Shown: in pieces, positions 1 through 8,688 of the stretch
How the letters are laid out: each line of letters begins with the position of its first letter
Position numbering within the stretch: the stretch's first letter is position 1
NCBI GenBank assembly: GCA_963756515.1
Contig: CAVWNV010000013.1
Coordinates: forward strand, 62,001 to 126,000
Direction: 5' to 3'
DNA from: Bog-756 sp963756515
Lineage (GTDB): Bacteria > Actinomycetota > Acidimicrobiia > Acidimicrobiales > RAAP-2
Length of the DNA: 64,000 nucleotides
Translations under genes and position numbers: made by a program
The notes under the pieces: generated by a model
Databases searched by the model: none
Told to the model about the DNA's origin: nothing
What the model saw: only the letters and a program-made list of their open reading frames with translations

Positions 1-272
1 TGATGCACTCCATGCAGTACGCCTACCGGGACCGTCGGGCCCGGAAGGGTGACTTCCGCCAGCTGTGGATCCAGCGCATCAACGCTGCGGCCCGCCTGAA
101 CGGGACGAGCTACAGCCGGTTCATCGCCGGCCTGCACCGGGCCGACGTGGATGTCGACCGCAAGGTGCTGGCCGACCTGGCCGTCACCGAGCCCGAGGTC
201 TTCGCCTCGCTGGTCCAGATGGCCAACGAGGCGCTGGCGGAGGCTCCGGCCAATGCAGAGGCCGGTTCCTGA
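1..272 (+). CDS. rplT: 50S ribosomal protein L20, C-terminal part (5' end outside window)
   Basis: About 90 residues of the C-terminal part of bL20, a primary 23S-binding protein needed for early 50S assembly. The visible protein has the family signature: YRDRRARKGDFRQLWIQRI, then NAAARLNG, SYSRFI and DRKVLADLA. The frame is open to the left edge, so the real start lies upstream and the Met at position 3 is internal. The C-terminus has a short Ala/Glu-rich tail. In Actinobacteria rplT normally closes an infC-rpmI-rplT operon and is followed by an rRNA methyltransferase and pheST, which is what is seen here. Identity is secure. Confidence 0.95.
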   Translation, partial: MHSMQYAYRDRRARKGDFRQLWIQRINAAARLNGTSYSRFIAGLHRADVDVDRKVLADLAVTEPEVFASLVQMANEALAEAPANAEAGS

Positions 273-1180
273 ACCAGGTCGGACTGTCCTTCACCCATCA
301 GCGGGTCAGACGGGTCCGGCAGCTCCTGCGCAAGCGGAGCCTGCGTAGCGCCGAGGCCTCGCTGGTGGTCGAGGGTCCCGAGCTGCTGTCCGTGGCACTG
401 GATGCCGGCGCACCGATCGAGTCGGTCTTCGTCGCACCGGAGGGCCGGGCCAGCCGAGCCGTGACCGGCGTGGTGGACCGGGCCTTCGAGACCGGAATCC
501 GGGTCTTCGACCTGGCGCCCGGGGTCATCGAGCGGATCTCGGACACCGTCACCCCCCAACCGGTGCTGGCGGTGGTGGGGTTCAGCCCCAACGCGCTCGA
601 GGACCTGAGGGGTGCCACCATGGTCATGGTGCTGGTGGACGTCCGGGACCCCGGCAACGCCGGGACGATGATCCGGACCGCCGACGCGGCCGGAGTGGAC
701 GGCATCGTCCACTGCGAAGGAACGGTCGATCCGACCAATCCGAAGACGGTCCGGTCGTCGGCGGGATCGATCTTCCACGTCCCGGTGGTCTCGGGAGGGG
801 ACGTCCGTCAGGTCCTCACCTCCCTCCGCGACTGGGGGCTGGTGACGGCGGGTACGGCCGTCACCGGGGGAACCGACTACGCCGCGGTGGACTGGAGGCG
901 ACCGTTGGCCCTGGTGTTCGGCAACGAGGCCGCCGGGTTGGACGGGACCCTCGACGACCTGCTCGATGAGCAGGTCACCATTCCCATGATGGGACGGGCC
1001 GAGTCGCTGAACGTGGCCGTGTCGGCATCAGTACTCTGCTTCGAGGCCCTGCGCCAGCGGCGCATCGGAACCATGCGACCGGACCCCGGCCGGGGTGAGT
1101 CCTCAGGGGAGGCCCGGCCCGGCTCTACGATCTCGGGCGTGGACGCGCCTCGGCGGTATCAGGGAGAACGGGATGAGTGA
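269..1180 (+). CDS. SpoU/TrmH-family RNA 2'-O-methyltransferase
   Basis: A SAM-dependent ribose 2'-O-methyltransferase of the SPOUT class acting on rRNA or tRNA; the target base cannot be told from sequence. The N-terminal 90 residues match the substrate-binding domain (FTHQRVRRVRQLLRKR, then VVEGPELL). The C-terminal part carries the three SpoU motifs: DVRDPGNAGTMIRTADAAG, then LVFGNEAAGL, then IPMMGRAESLNVAVSASV. The start is uncertain: no ATG, GTG or TTG lies near the expected N-terminus. I place it at a CTG at 269 overlapping the rplT stop; an in-frame ATG at 65 would add 68 unlikely residues that overlap rplT. The 3' end overlaps the pheS start. Position between rplT and pheST is the usual actinobacterial one. 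Confidence 0.85.
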   Translation: MNQVGLSFTHQRVRRVRQLLRKRSLRSAEASLVVEGPELLSVALDAGAPIESVFVAPEGRASRAVTGVVDRAFETGIRVFDLAPGVIERISDTVTPQPVLAVVGFSPNALEDLRGATMVMVLVDVRDPGNAGTMIRTADAAGVDGIVHCEGTVDPTNPKTVRSSAGSIFHVPVVSGGDVRQVLTSLRDWGLVTAGTAVTGGTDYAAVDWRRPLALVFGNEAAGLDGTLDDLLDEQVTIPMMGRAESLNVAVSASVLCFEALRQRRIGTMRPDPGRGESSGEARPGSTISGVDAPRRYQGERDE

Positions 1181-2237
1181 CGCCCCCGACGTGGACGAGC
1201 TCGTCGAGCAGGCCCGTACGGCCGTGGCCGGGGCCACCACGACCGAGGAGATACGCATGGTGGCGGCCTCGCTCACCGGCAAGAAGTCGGAACTGGCCCA
1301 GGCCAGCCGGAGCCTCGGCGGCCTCGATCCCGATGCCCGCAAGGAGCTGGGACGGAGGCTCAACGAGGCGCGCACCTCCATCGAAGCGTTGATCGAGGAC
1401 CGCCGCCGGGAGATCGCCGATCGCGAGCTCGACGAGGAGATGGCCCGGAGCCGGATCGACCTCACCGAGTTCGTCCCCGGCTCGCTTCCGGCGCCCGTGG
1501 AGCGTGGACATCTCAACCTGGTGACCCAGACCCAGGCCGCCCTCGAGGACGTCTTCGTGGGCATGGGCTTCGAGGTCGCGGAGGGACCCGAGATCGAGAC
1601 GGACTGGTTCAACTTCGGAGCCCTCAACATCCCACCCGCCCATCCGGCCCGTGGCATGTGGGACACCTTCTATCTGGACCTCGGGGCCCCCGAGACCACG
1701 CTCCTGCGGACCCACACGTCACCGGTCCAGATCCATCTGATGGAGCGGGCCCAGGCCGACGGCGACCTGCCGATCCACGCGGTCATGCCCGGCCGCTGCT
1801 ACCGGCGCGACACCCCCGACGCCCGGCACCTCCCGGTCTTCCACCAGATCGAGGGGCTGGTCGTCGATCGAGGCATCACCTTCGCCGATCTGGCCGGCAC
1901 CATCGAGGTGTTCACCTCCGCGTACTTCGGGCCGGACATCCACTCCCGACTTCGTCCCGCCTACTTCCCCTTCACCGAGCCGTCGGCCGAGTTCGAGGTG
2001 ACCTGCACGATCTGCCTGGGCGCCGGCTGCCAGACCTGCTCGCAGACCGGCTGGATCGAACTGGGGGGTTGCGGCATGGTCGACCCCGCCGTGTTCGGGG
2101 CGGTGGGCATCGACGTCGACCAGTGGACCGGATTCGCCTTCGGATTCGGGATCGATCGATGCGCCCAGATGCGACACCAGATCGCCGACATGCGAGTCCT
2201 GACGGACAACGACATCCGCTTCCTGCGTCAGTTCTGA
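1173..2237 (+). CDS. pheS: Phenylalanine--tRNA ligase alpha subunit
   Basis: The 354-residue catalytic alpha subunit of the (alpha-beta)2 PheRS, charging tRNA-Phe in the cytoplasm. Residues 1-90 form the N-terminal coiled-coil arm. The class II core follows, with motif 2 around GRCYRRDTPDARH and HQIEGLVVD, and motif 3 at FAFGFGIDRCAQMRH. A Cys-rich insert (CTICLGAGCQTCSQTGW) is normal in many PheS. The ATG at 1173 is chosen because it overlaps the preceding stop and leaves a normal N-terminus; an in-frame start at 1095 would add 26 residues from the upstream gene. It is followed 24 bp later by pheT. I saw no T-box or leader upstream; the genes appear co-transcribed with the upstream translation genes. 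Confidence 0.97.
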   Translation: MSDAPDVDELVEQARTAVAGATTTEEIRMVAASLTGKKSELAQASRSLGGLDPDARKELGRRLNEARTSIEALIEDRRREIADRELDEEMARSRIDLTEFVPGSLPAPVERGHLNLVTQTQAALEDVFVGMGFEVAEGPEIETDWFNFGALNIPPAHPARGMWDTFYLDLGAPETTLLRTHTSPVQIHLMERAQADGDLPIHAVMPGRCYRRDTPDARHLPVFHQIEGLVVDRGITFADLAGTIEVFTSAYFGPDIHSRLRPAYFPFTEPSAEFEVTCTICLGAGCQTCSQTGWIELGGCGMVDPAVFGAVGIDVDQWTGFAFGFGIDRCAQMRHQIADMRVLTDNDIRFLRQF

Positions 2238-2261
2238 TGCGAGCGCCCTGAGAGGACGGCT

Positions 2262-4778
2262 GTGCGCGTACCGCTTTCGTGGCTTCGAGACTTCGCCCCC
2301 TTCGAGGGGGACCCGGCCGATCTGGCCGCGGCTCTCGACGACCTGGGTCTGGTGGTCGAGGGAGTGGAGAGGGTGGGTGAGGGCCTGTCGGATGTGGTGA
2401 TCGCCCGGGTCGAGGAGATCGCGCCGATCGAAGGTGCCGACCGGATCCGACGGGTGGTGGTCGACTCCGGCGCCGGACCGGTGGAGGTGGTGTGCGGTGC
2501 CTGGAATTTTCAGGTCGGTGATCTGGTCCCCCTGGCCCCGGTGGGCGCGGTGCTCCCCGGCGACTTCGCCATCGCCCGTCGGAAGATGAAGGGTGTGGTG
2601 TCCAACGGCATGCTGTGTTCGGGGCGTGAGCTCCGTGTCTCCGACGACCACGAGGGGATCCTGGTACTCAACGGCATCGGGGACGCCGCCGTCGGTGCGC
2701 CGCTGTCGGCGGCCCTGGGTATCGAGCCCGATGTGGTCTTCGACGTGGCTGTCGAGGCCAACCGTCCCGACGCCTGGAGCATCATCGGTGTGGCCCGCGA
2801 CCTCGCCGCCCGTCTCCGGCTGCCGTTCACTGTCCCCGAACCCGGTCGGGGCGGCGACGGGGCGACCGGTCCCGCTGTCGAGTCGCTGACCTCGGTGCGG
2901 GTCGACGATCTCGAGCTGTGCCCGCGGTTCACCGCCCGGGTGGTGACCGACGTCCACGTGGGTCCGTCGCCCCAGTGGTTGGCCCGCCGCCTTGAGCTGG
3001 CCGGCATGCGACCCATCAACAACGTGGTCGACGCCTCCAACTACGTCATGTTGGAGTTCGGACAACCCACCCACCCCTATGATCTGGACCGGCTACCGGG
3101 GCACGGCCTGGTCGTCCGCAGGGCTGTTCCGGGCGAGACGGTCACGACGCTGGACGGTGTCGAGCGATCGCTCGGGCGCCCGGGCCCCGGCCTCGGCGAT
3201 ACCGGTCAGGACTGCCTCATCTGCGACGCCGAGGGAGAACCCGTGGCCATCGGCGGTGTGATGGGTGGAGCGTCCTCGGAGATCGACGCCACCACGTCAC
3301 GGGTCCTGCTGGAGGCGGCCTACTTCGTTCCCATGGCCATCGCCCGGACCTCCAAGCGACTGCATCTGAGGACGGAGGCCTCGGCCCGTTTCGAACGGGG
3401 ATGCGATCCGGCCGGTATCGATCGCTCGGCCTCACGGTTCGTGGAGCTGTTGGGCCTGACGGCGGGCCCGGACATGAGGGTGGCCACGGGGGCGATCGAC
3501 GTCGTCGGCGACGTCCCTGGGCCGGAGACGCTCGTCGTCCGACCCTCGAGGATCAACGCCCTCCTGGGCACCGACTTCAGTGCCGGCGACATCGCCGAGC
3601 TCCTGGCTCCCCTCGGCATCGAATCGACGTCCGAGGGCGTCGGTTCCGACGACGCCCTTCGGGTCGTCGTGCCCACGTACCGACCCGACATCCGACCCGG
3701 TCCGATGGGGGAGGCCGACATCGCCGAGGAGGTGGCGCGGACCTACGGCTATGTGCGGATCACCCGCCACACACCGTCGTGGCCGCAGCCCGGGCGTCTG
3801 ACTGCCATCCAACGCCGCCGGCGCCTGCTCAAAGAGGTGTTGTGCGGCCTCGGATGCAGCGAGGCGTGGACGTCCACGTTCGTATCGGAGGCCGATCAGC
3901 GAAGCTCGGGCGTCGCGCCTCCCCACATCGAGGTGACCAACCCACTGGTCGAGTCGGAGCCGTTCCTGCGGTCATCGATGATGCCGGGTCTTCTCCGGGC
4001 CGTCCAGTACAACGCCGAGCGGCGCCAGCGTGACATTCGGCTCTTCGAGGTCGGTTCGGTCTTCCACCGCCTGCCGGGAGCCGCGTCGAACGCCGAAGGC
4101 GGACCTCCGGCACTGACGACGGAACGGCTGGGGGTGGTCTTCGCCGCCGACGGAGACGACGCCTGGACGGCCGTCGCCGCCTGGCGGACGGTGGCCGAGG
4201 CGCTGGGTATCGCCGGGTGGTCGCTCGAGGGATCGGATCCCTCACTGCCCGGCGCATCGATCCTCCACCCCCACCGGTCGTCGGTGGTCACAGGTAGCGT
4301 GTCTGAGCGGTCGGGCCCGTCCACAGCCACCCCGATCGGGTCGGTGGGGGAGCTGGATCCCTCCACTGTCGGATCGTTCGGACTGCTCGCCCCGGACGGG
4401 CGGCCACGGCGTGTCGGCTGGCTCGACCTCGACGTCGGATTGCTGCTCGACGACGACCGGTTGGCCCGCCGTCCCGAGCAGTCCAGACCCGTCAGCAAGT
4501 TCCCGTCGTCAGACATCGACCTGGCCTTCATCGTGGCGGATGAGGTGGCGGCCGGCTCGGTGGAGCGAACGCTCCGCGTGGCCGGTGGCGACGAGCTGGA
4601 GTCGGTGAGCCTGTTCGATGTCTACCGGGGCCAATCCGTGGAGGCCGGCGCCAGGAGTCTGGCCTACCACCTTCGCTTCTGTGCGCTCGACCGAACGTTG
4701 ACCGACGAGGAGATCGGCACACTCCGGACGACCTGCATCGATGCCGTGGAGTCGGAGCATCGGGCCACGCTGCGCTGA
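2262..4778 (+). CDS. pheT: Phenylalanine--tRNA ligase beta subunit
   Basis: The 838-residue beta subunit of bacterial PheRS, which binds tRNA and edits misacylated Tyr-tRNA-Phe. It starts with GTG at 2262 after the SD-like AGAGGA (2251-2256) and opens with VPLSWLRDFA. Domains in order: EMAP/OB tRNA-binding domain at about 40-150 (VEEIAPIEGADRIRRVVV), B3/4 editing domain (INNVVDASNYVMLEFGQP through CDAEGEPVAIGGVMGG), B5 DNA-binding-like domain, catalytic-like core (LRSSMMPGLLRAVQYNAERR) and C-terminal FDX-ACB domain (KFPSSDIDLAFIVADEV). Length is slightly over the usual 790-830. It forms an operon with pheS. Confidence 0.97.
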   Translation: MRVPLSWLRDFAPFEGDPADLAAALDDLGLVVEGVERVGEGLSDVVIARVEEIAPIEGADRIRRVVVDSGAGPVEVVCGAWNFQVGDLVPLAPVGAVLPGDFAIARRKMKGVVSNGMLCSGRELRVSDDHEGILVLNGIGDAAVGAPLSAALGIEPDVVFDVAVEANRPDAWSIIGVARDLAARLRLPFTVPEPGRGGDGATGPAVESLTSVRVDDLELCPRFTARVVTDVHVGPSPQWLARRLELAGMRPINNVVDASNYVMLEFGQPTHPYDLDRLPGHGLVVRRAVPGETVTTLDGVERSLGRPGPGLGDTGQDCLICDAEGEPVAIGGVMGGASSEIDATTSRVLLEAAYFVPMAIARTSKRLHLRTEASARFERGCDPAGIDRSASRFVELLGLTAGPDMRVATGAIDVVGDVPGPETLVVRPSRINALLGTDFSAGDIAELLAPLGIESTSEGVGSDDALRVVVPTYRPDIRPGPMGEADIAEEVARTYGYVRITRHTPSWPQPGRLTAIQRRRRLLKEVLCGLGCSEAWTSTFVSEADQRSSGVAPPHIEVTNPLVESEPFLRSSMMPGLLRAVQYNAERRQRDIRLFEVGSVFHRLPGAASNAEGGPPALTTERLGVVFAADGDDAWTAVAAWRTVAEALGIAGWSLEGSDPSLPGASILHPHRSSVVTGSVSERSGPSTATPIGSVGELDPSTVGSFGLLAPDGRPRRVGWLDLDVGLLLDDDRLARRPEQSRPVSKFPSSDIDLAFIVADEVAAGSVERTLRVAGGDELESVSLFDVYRGQSVEAGARSLAYHLRFCALDRTLTDEEIGTLRTTCIDAVESEHRATLR

Positions 4779-4960
4779 GGCCGTCCCGCGGGTCGACCCT
4801 TCGCCCTACTCCGGACCCCAACCGCGTCCCCATCCTGCCGGGGGGCGGGGCATGACCGAGGAGTTACTCGGCAGGGCATCCCATCGACTCCGGGGCTATC
4901 TTTGGGCCGGAACAGCCGATGGGGCTGCGAACGACCAGGGGCGAGTAAGGGGAAGCCCGA

Positions 4961-5950
4961 ATGGCGGGGTACATCAACAAGAACCTGCAACCAGGCGAAG
5001 TGGTCGAGTACCAAGGCCGGGTCACACGACTTGTTCTCCTGCCCACGGTCTTCATGGTGGCGGTGGCCATCGCGGCTCTCGTACTCCTGCACTCCGCCAG
5101 CAACAGTGGTTTCATGAACGCTCTGCGTGCCGTGGCCATCATCGCTCTGGTCCTCTATGCATTGAGACTGATCTTCAGATACCTGCGGGTGAGGAAGGCC
5201 GAGTATGCCGTGACAGACCGGCGGATCATCGGTAAGTACGGCCTGATCAGACGTGAGGCCGTCGACATCCTGATGACACAGATATCGGGTGTTCAGCTCC
5301 AACAGGGGTTCTTCGCCCGCATCTTCAGATACGGTGCGCTCGACGTCCAGGCGGCGGGCGCCCATCAAGAGCTCGAGTACCTCAAGAAGCCTCTGAAGTT
5401 CCGAGCCGCCATCTACTCACGACTCGAGAACAGCCGGCTACTCATGGGAACGGCGGCCTACACGTTGGACGTGCGCGTGATGCCTAATGGGGCGACGCCC
5501 GTAGCGGCGGCGGCCGCTCCGGCATCGGCGTCTGTTGCGCCGCCACCGGCGCCGATCGCTGCCGCACCCGCACCCGCGCCGATCGCTGCCGCACCGGCAC
5601 CCGCGCCGATCGCTGCCGCACCCGCACCCGCGCCGATCGCTGCCGCACCGGCGCCTATCGCTGCGGCACCGGCGCCCGCACCGGCGTCGCTTCCTCCGGC
5701 TCCGGCTGCGATTCCCCCGGCCATGGCGCCCTCACCACCGTTCACGCCGGCTGCCACTCCGGCACCCGTCACTGCCCCCGGACCAGCGGCAGCAGCTCCG
5801 GCCCCAGCCCGACGCCGAGTCGGCATTCCCAACCTGCCCCCGAACACCCCGGCACACTGGGCCCCGGATCCGTTCGGCAAATCCGCCCTGCGCTACTGGG
5901 ACGGAAGCACCTGGACCGAGCACGTCTCACAGCATCAGCCGGTCTCCTGA
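4961..5950 (+). CDS. PH-domain membrane protein with Ala-Pro repeats and C-terminal DUF2510
   Basis: A 329-residue membrane-anchored protein of unknown function. Residues 1-20 contain the start typical of bacterial PH (bPH_2) proteins (NLQPGEVVEYQGRVT). Two hydrophobic helices follow at about 25-45 and 52-70, then the PH core (AEYAVTDRRIIGKYG, LIRREAVDILM, GVQLQQGFFARIFRYG). Residues about 170-285 are Ala/Pro-rich and include tandem APIAAAPAP units. The last 40 residues are a DUF2510 motif (WAPDPFGKSALRYWDGSTWT), usually found at termini of actinobacterial membrane proteins. The ATG at 4961 has an SD-like AAGGGGAAG just upstream. It stands alone between pheT and a reverse-strand gene. Domain assignment is good, function unknown. 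Confidence 0.8.
   Translation: MAGYINKNLQPGEVVEYQGRVTRLVLLPTVFMVAVAIAALVLLHSASNSGFMNALRAVAIIALVLYALRLIFRYLRVRKAEYAVTDRRIIGKYGLIRREAVDILMTQISGVQLQQGFFARIFRYGALDVQAAGAHQELEYLKKPLKFRAAIYSRLENSRLLMGTAAYTLDVRVMPNGATPVAAAAAPASASVAPPPAPIAAAPAPAPIAAAPAPAPIAAAPAPAPIAAAPAPIAAAPAPAPASLPPAPAAIPPAMAPSPPFTPAATPAPVTAPGPAAAAPAPARRRVGIPNLPPNTPAHWAPDPFGKSALRYWDGSTWTEHVSQHQPVS
5549..5680 (+). repeat. 27-bp tandem repeat encoding APIAAAPAP
   Basis: Three tandem 27-bp units at 5549-5575, 5576-5602 and 5603-5629 differ only at synonymous positions. Two shorter derivatives follow (each encoding APIAAAP). They encode the Ala-Pro linker between the PH domain and DUF2510. Such a repeat could vary in copy number by slippage, changing linker length. 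Confidence 0.85.
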
Positions 5951-6027
5951 GCCGTCACGAGAGACGGTGATCGTGATCGTCGGCGATCAGCGCACCGCGG
6001 TGGCAGTGGTTCGGCCGCGGGTCCGAG

Positions 6028-7416
6028 TCAGGAGTCGAATCCCATCCCCAACCGGTCGAGAGTCCGCAGCCAGACATTTCGACGGCCCTGGTGCCGGTCC
6101 GCCCGGGCCATCGACCAGCGGGTCATCTCGATGCCCGCATACCGGAGCGGCTCGGGTGGGAAGGGCAACGGCTTTGTCCTGACGTAGCGGAGCTCGGTCA
6201 GCGCGGTCGGGTGCGGTTCCAGAAGATCGAGCATCACCGTGGCGCCGAAGCGCGATGCCCCCACTCCCAACCCCGTATAGCCCGAGACCGCCACCACCCT
6301 TCCGTCGAACGAGCGATCGAAGAAGGCGCAGAATCGCGAACAGGTGTCGATGGCGCCGGCCCACTTGTGCGAGAACCGCACGTCATCGAGCGAGGGAAAG
6401 GTCTCGACGAAGAGGCCGGCCAACTTCAGGAACGTGGCTGGGCGCTGCTCGAGTGTGGGCCGCATCCCGTTGCCGTAGTGGTAGATGGCATCGTACCCAC
6501 CGAACAGGATGCGGTTGTCCTTGGTCAGCCGGTAGTAGAGGAACTGATTCCCGCACCCTCCGATACCCTGCCGATTCCGCCAACCGATGCTGTCCAGTTG
6601 CCGCCCGGACAGCGGCTCGCTCATGAGGACATAGTCGTAGACGGGCACGACGTAGCGACGAAGTCTGCGGACCGGGGACGGCGAGGCGTTGGTGCCGAGC
6701 GCCACCGCGGCCGTCCGGATCCGGCCGTGACCGGTCGTGAGGATCAACGGGGCGGTTGGGCCGTCCCGCCCCTCGATCCGGTCGACCGGTGTGTACTCGT
6801 AGATGCGCACCCCGATCGTCTCGCAGACCCGGCGGAGGCCCCAGGCCAGTCGGGCCGGATTGACGAGCGCGCACCCGTCGCGGTCCCACAGCCCGGCCTG
6901 GTACGTGGGGGAGTGGATCTCGGATCGCACCTCGTCCCGATCCAGGTATGTCAACGGTCGGTCTCGCTCGTCGGCCCGGGCGAACTCGTGGCGGAGGTCC
7001 TGGACCTGAAACGGTTCGGTGGCCACGGACAGCTCGCCGGTGCGCTCGAAGTCACAGTCGATCGACCACTCGCGTACCCACGCCTCGATGGCGTCCAGGT
7101 TCCGGCGGCCCAGACGGTCGAGGGTGCCGATCTCGCCAGGAAATCGATCGGCTCCGTTGGCCCAACCGTGCGTCACGCTCGCCGCGCAGAATCCGCCGTT
7201 CCGGCCGGAGGCCGCCCAGCCGCACCGGTCCGCCTCGACCAGGACCACGTCCCGTTCGGGGCGGGCCGTCTTGGCCAGCAGCGCCGTCCACAGTCCGGTG
7301 TAGCCACCGCCCACCACGGTCAGGTCGGCCGCCGTACTCCCCACCAGGGGAGGGGCGACCGGAGGGGCGGCCGGATCATCGAGCCAGTACGACACGGGGA
7401 GCGCGTCGGCCAACAT
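6028..7416 (-). CDS. FAD-dependent oxidoreductase, DAO family
   Basis: A 462-residue flavoenzyme of the D-amino-acid-oxidase/glycine-oxidase-like fold, similar in style to gamma-glutamylputrescine oxidases; the substrate amine is unknown. The dinucleotide-binding motif VVGGGYTGLWTALLA lies at about residues 30-45, followed by the acidic ribose-binding VLVEADRCGWAASGRNGGF. The C-terminal FAD site is VAVSGYTGLGVGASRFGATV. I chose the ATG at 7416; a GTG five codons upstream (7431) with AGGG ahead of it is an equally good start. It is transcribed away from argC, so the 7432-7620 interval is a shared divergent regulatory region. No partner genes are adjacent. Confidence 0.85.
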   Translation of the reverse strand: MLADALPVSYWLDDPAAPPVAPPLVGSTAADLTVVGGGYTGLWTALLAKTARPERDVVLVEADRCGWAASGRNGGFCAASVTHGWANGADRFPGEIGTLDRLGRRNLDAIEAWVREWSIDCDFERTGELSVATEPFQVQDLRHEFARADERDRPLTYLDRDEVRSEIHSPTYQAGLWDRDGCALVNPARLAWGLRRVCETIGVRIYEYTPVDRIEGRDGPTAPLILTTGHGRIRTAAVALGTNASPSPVRRLRRYVVPVYDYVLMSEPLSGRQLDSIGWRNRQGIGGCGNQFLYYRLTKDNRILFGGYDAIYHYGNGMRPTLEQRPATFLKLAGLFVETFPSLDDVRFSHKWAGAIDTCSRFCAFFDRSFDGRVVAVSGYTGLGVGASRFGATVMLDLLEPHPTALTELRYVRTKPLPFPPEPLRYAGIEMTRWSMARADRHQGRRNVWLRTLDRLGMGFDS

Positions 7417-7499
7417 CGCGGCGCGGTTCACCGGGCCGACCCTAATCCCCGTGACCTCGGCCGCCCGCCCCGGTCCCCGAGTCCCGAGCCTCGAGCCCG

Positions 7500-7535
7500 T
7501 TTGCATAACAATGCATATATCTGCATATACTTGCA
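7500..7535. promoter_or_regulatory. Candidate ARG boxes (ArgR operator) upstream of argC
   Basis: TGCATA occurs at 7502, 7512 and 7522, and TGCA again at 7532, so the four cores are spaced exactly 10 bp apart, on one face of the helix. This AT-rich stretch stands out in a GC-rich region and begins 121 bp before the argC start. Actinobacterial ArgR operators are built on TGCAT-type half-sites, and argR itself is in this operon. Binding is inferred from this match. Confidence 0.75.
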
Positions 7536-7620
7536 GGACGGTCGCCGGAGGCGGCGGCCGGACTCGTGCCCGGCGGCTGGGCCCAACCATCTCCACGGAG
7601 CAGAACGTGAGCGTCAATCC

Positions 7621-8688
7621 ATGAAGGTCGGTGTTGTCGGTGCGTCCGGTTACGCCGGCGTGGAACTCCTCCGCCTCTGTGCCGGTCACCCGGAGCTGGA
7701 GGTGGTCGTGGCCACGGCCGGAGGAGCCCGGGGCCAGGCGGTAGCCACCCACACCCCGTCGCTGGCGGCGGCCTACCCGTCCCTGACGTTCGCTCCCACC
7801 GATCCGGCCGAGCTGGACGGGCTGGACCTGGTGTTCATGGCCCTGCCCCACGGCCAATCCCAGCACCTGGTACCGGAGCTCGTGTCGCGGGTCGGGGTCA
7901 TCGTGGACCTGGCTGCCGACTTCCGGCTCCACGATCCATCGCTGTATCCGACGTGGTACGGGGAGCCCCACGCGGTGCCCGAGCTGCTGGACCGGTTCGC
8001 GTACGGACTTCCCGAGCTGCACCGGGACGAGCTTCGCGGCGCCACGCTGATCGCGGCCCCGGGCTGCTATCCCACCGCGGCCCTGTTGGCCCTGGCCCCG
8101 TTGGTGGCCGCCGGGGTCGTGGCCGTGCCGGGCGCCACTCCCGCGGACGCCGGTCCTCCGGTCCCCCCGCTGGTCGTCGACGCCGCCAGTGGGGTGTCGG
8201 GGGCCGGTCGGGTTCCCAAGGACAGTCTCCATTTCGGTGCAGTGGACGAGGACTTCGTGGCCTACGGCCTGCTGGACCACCGCCACACCGCCGAGATCGA
8301 ACAGGACCTGGGATGCCCGGTACTGTTCACCCCCCATCTGGCCCCGATGACACGCGGCATCCTGGCCACCTGTTACGCCCGCCCGGCCGCCCCGGGCCCC
8401 GGTGCCAACATCGCCTCCACCGCAGAGGCCATGGCCGTGCTGCACGAGGCCTACGACGACGAGCCGTTCGTGGTGGTGACCGAGGCGCCGCCGTCCACCA
8501 AGGCCACCAGCGGCTCCAACTGTGCCCACGTCACGGTCCGTGTCGATCCCCGGACCGGATGGGTGCTGGTCCTCGCCGCCATCGACAACCTGGTCAAGGG
8601 GGCCTCGGGTCAGGCCATTCAGTGCGCCAATCTGGCCGTGGGCCTCCCCGAGACCGTCGGTCTCCCGCTGGTGGGGATGTACCCGTGA
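7621..8688 (+). CDS. argC: N-acetyl-gamma-glutamyl-phosphate reductase
   Basis: The NADPH-dependent third step of ornithine synthesis: N-acetylglutamyl-5-phosphate to the semialdehyde. The 355-residue protein begins with the Rossmann motif VGVVGASGYAGVELLRL, contains the active-site Cys in AAPGCYPTAALLAL and the family segment VVDAASGVSGAGR. The ATG at 7621 is the first start that gives this N-terminus; no strong SD is visible. The stop overlaps the GTG of argJ. It is the first gene of argCJBDFRGH and is preceded by the candidate ARG boxes. Confidence 0.97.
   Translation: MKVGVVGASGYAGVELLRLCAGHPELEVVVATAGGARGQAVATHTPSLAAAYPSLTFAPTDPAELDGLDLVFMALPHGQSQHLVPELVSRVGVIVDLAADFRLHDPSLYPTWYGEPHAVPELLDRFAYGLPELHRDELRGATLIAAPGCYPTAALLALAPLVAAGVVAVPGATPADAGPPVPPLVVDAASGVSGAGRVPKDSLHFGAVDEDFVAYGLLDHRHTAEIEQDLGCPVLFTPHLAPMTRGILATCYARPAAPGPGANIASTAEAMAVLHEAYDDEPFVVVTEAPPSTKATSGSNCAHVTVRVDPRTGWVLVLAAIDNLVKGASGQAIQCANLAVGLPETVGLPLVGMYP

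Noticed and set aside
1..1172. T-box or phenylalanine attenuator before pheS
   Set aside because: pheS overlaps the upstream gene, leaving no leader space, and no T-box core was seen.
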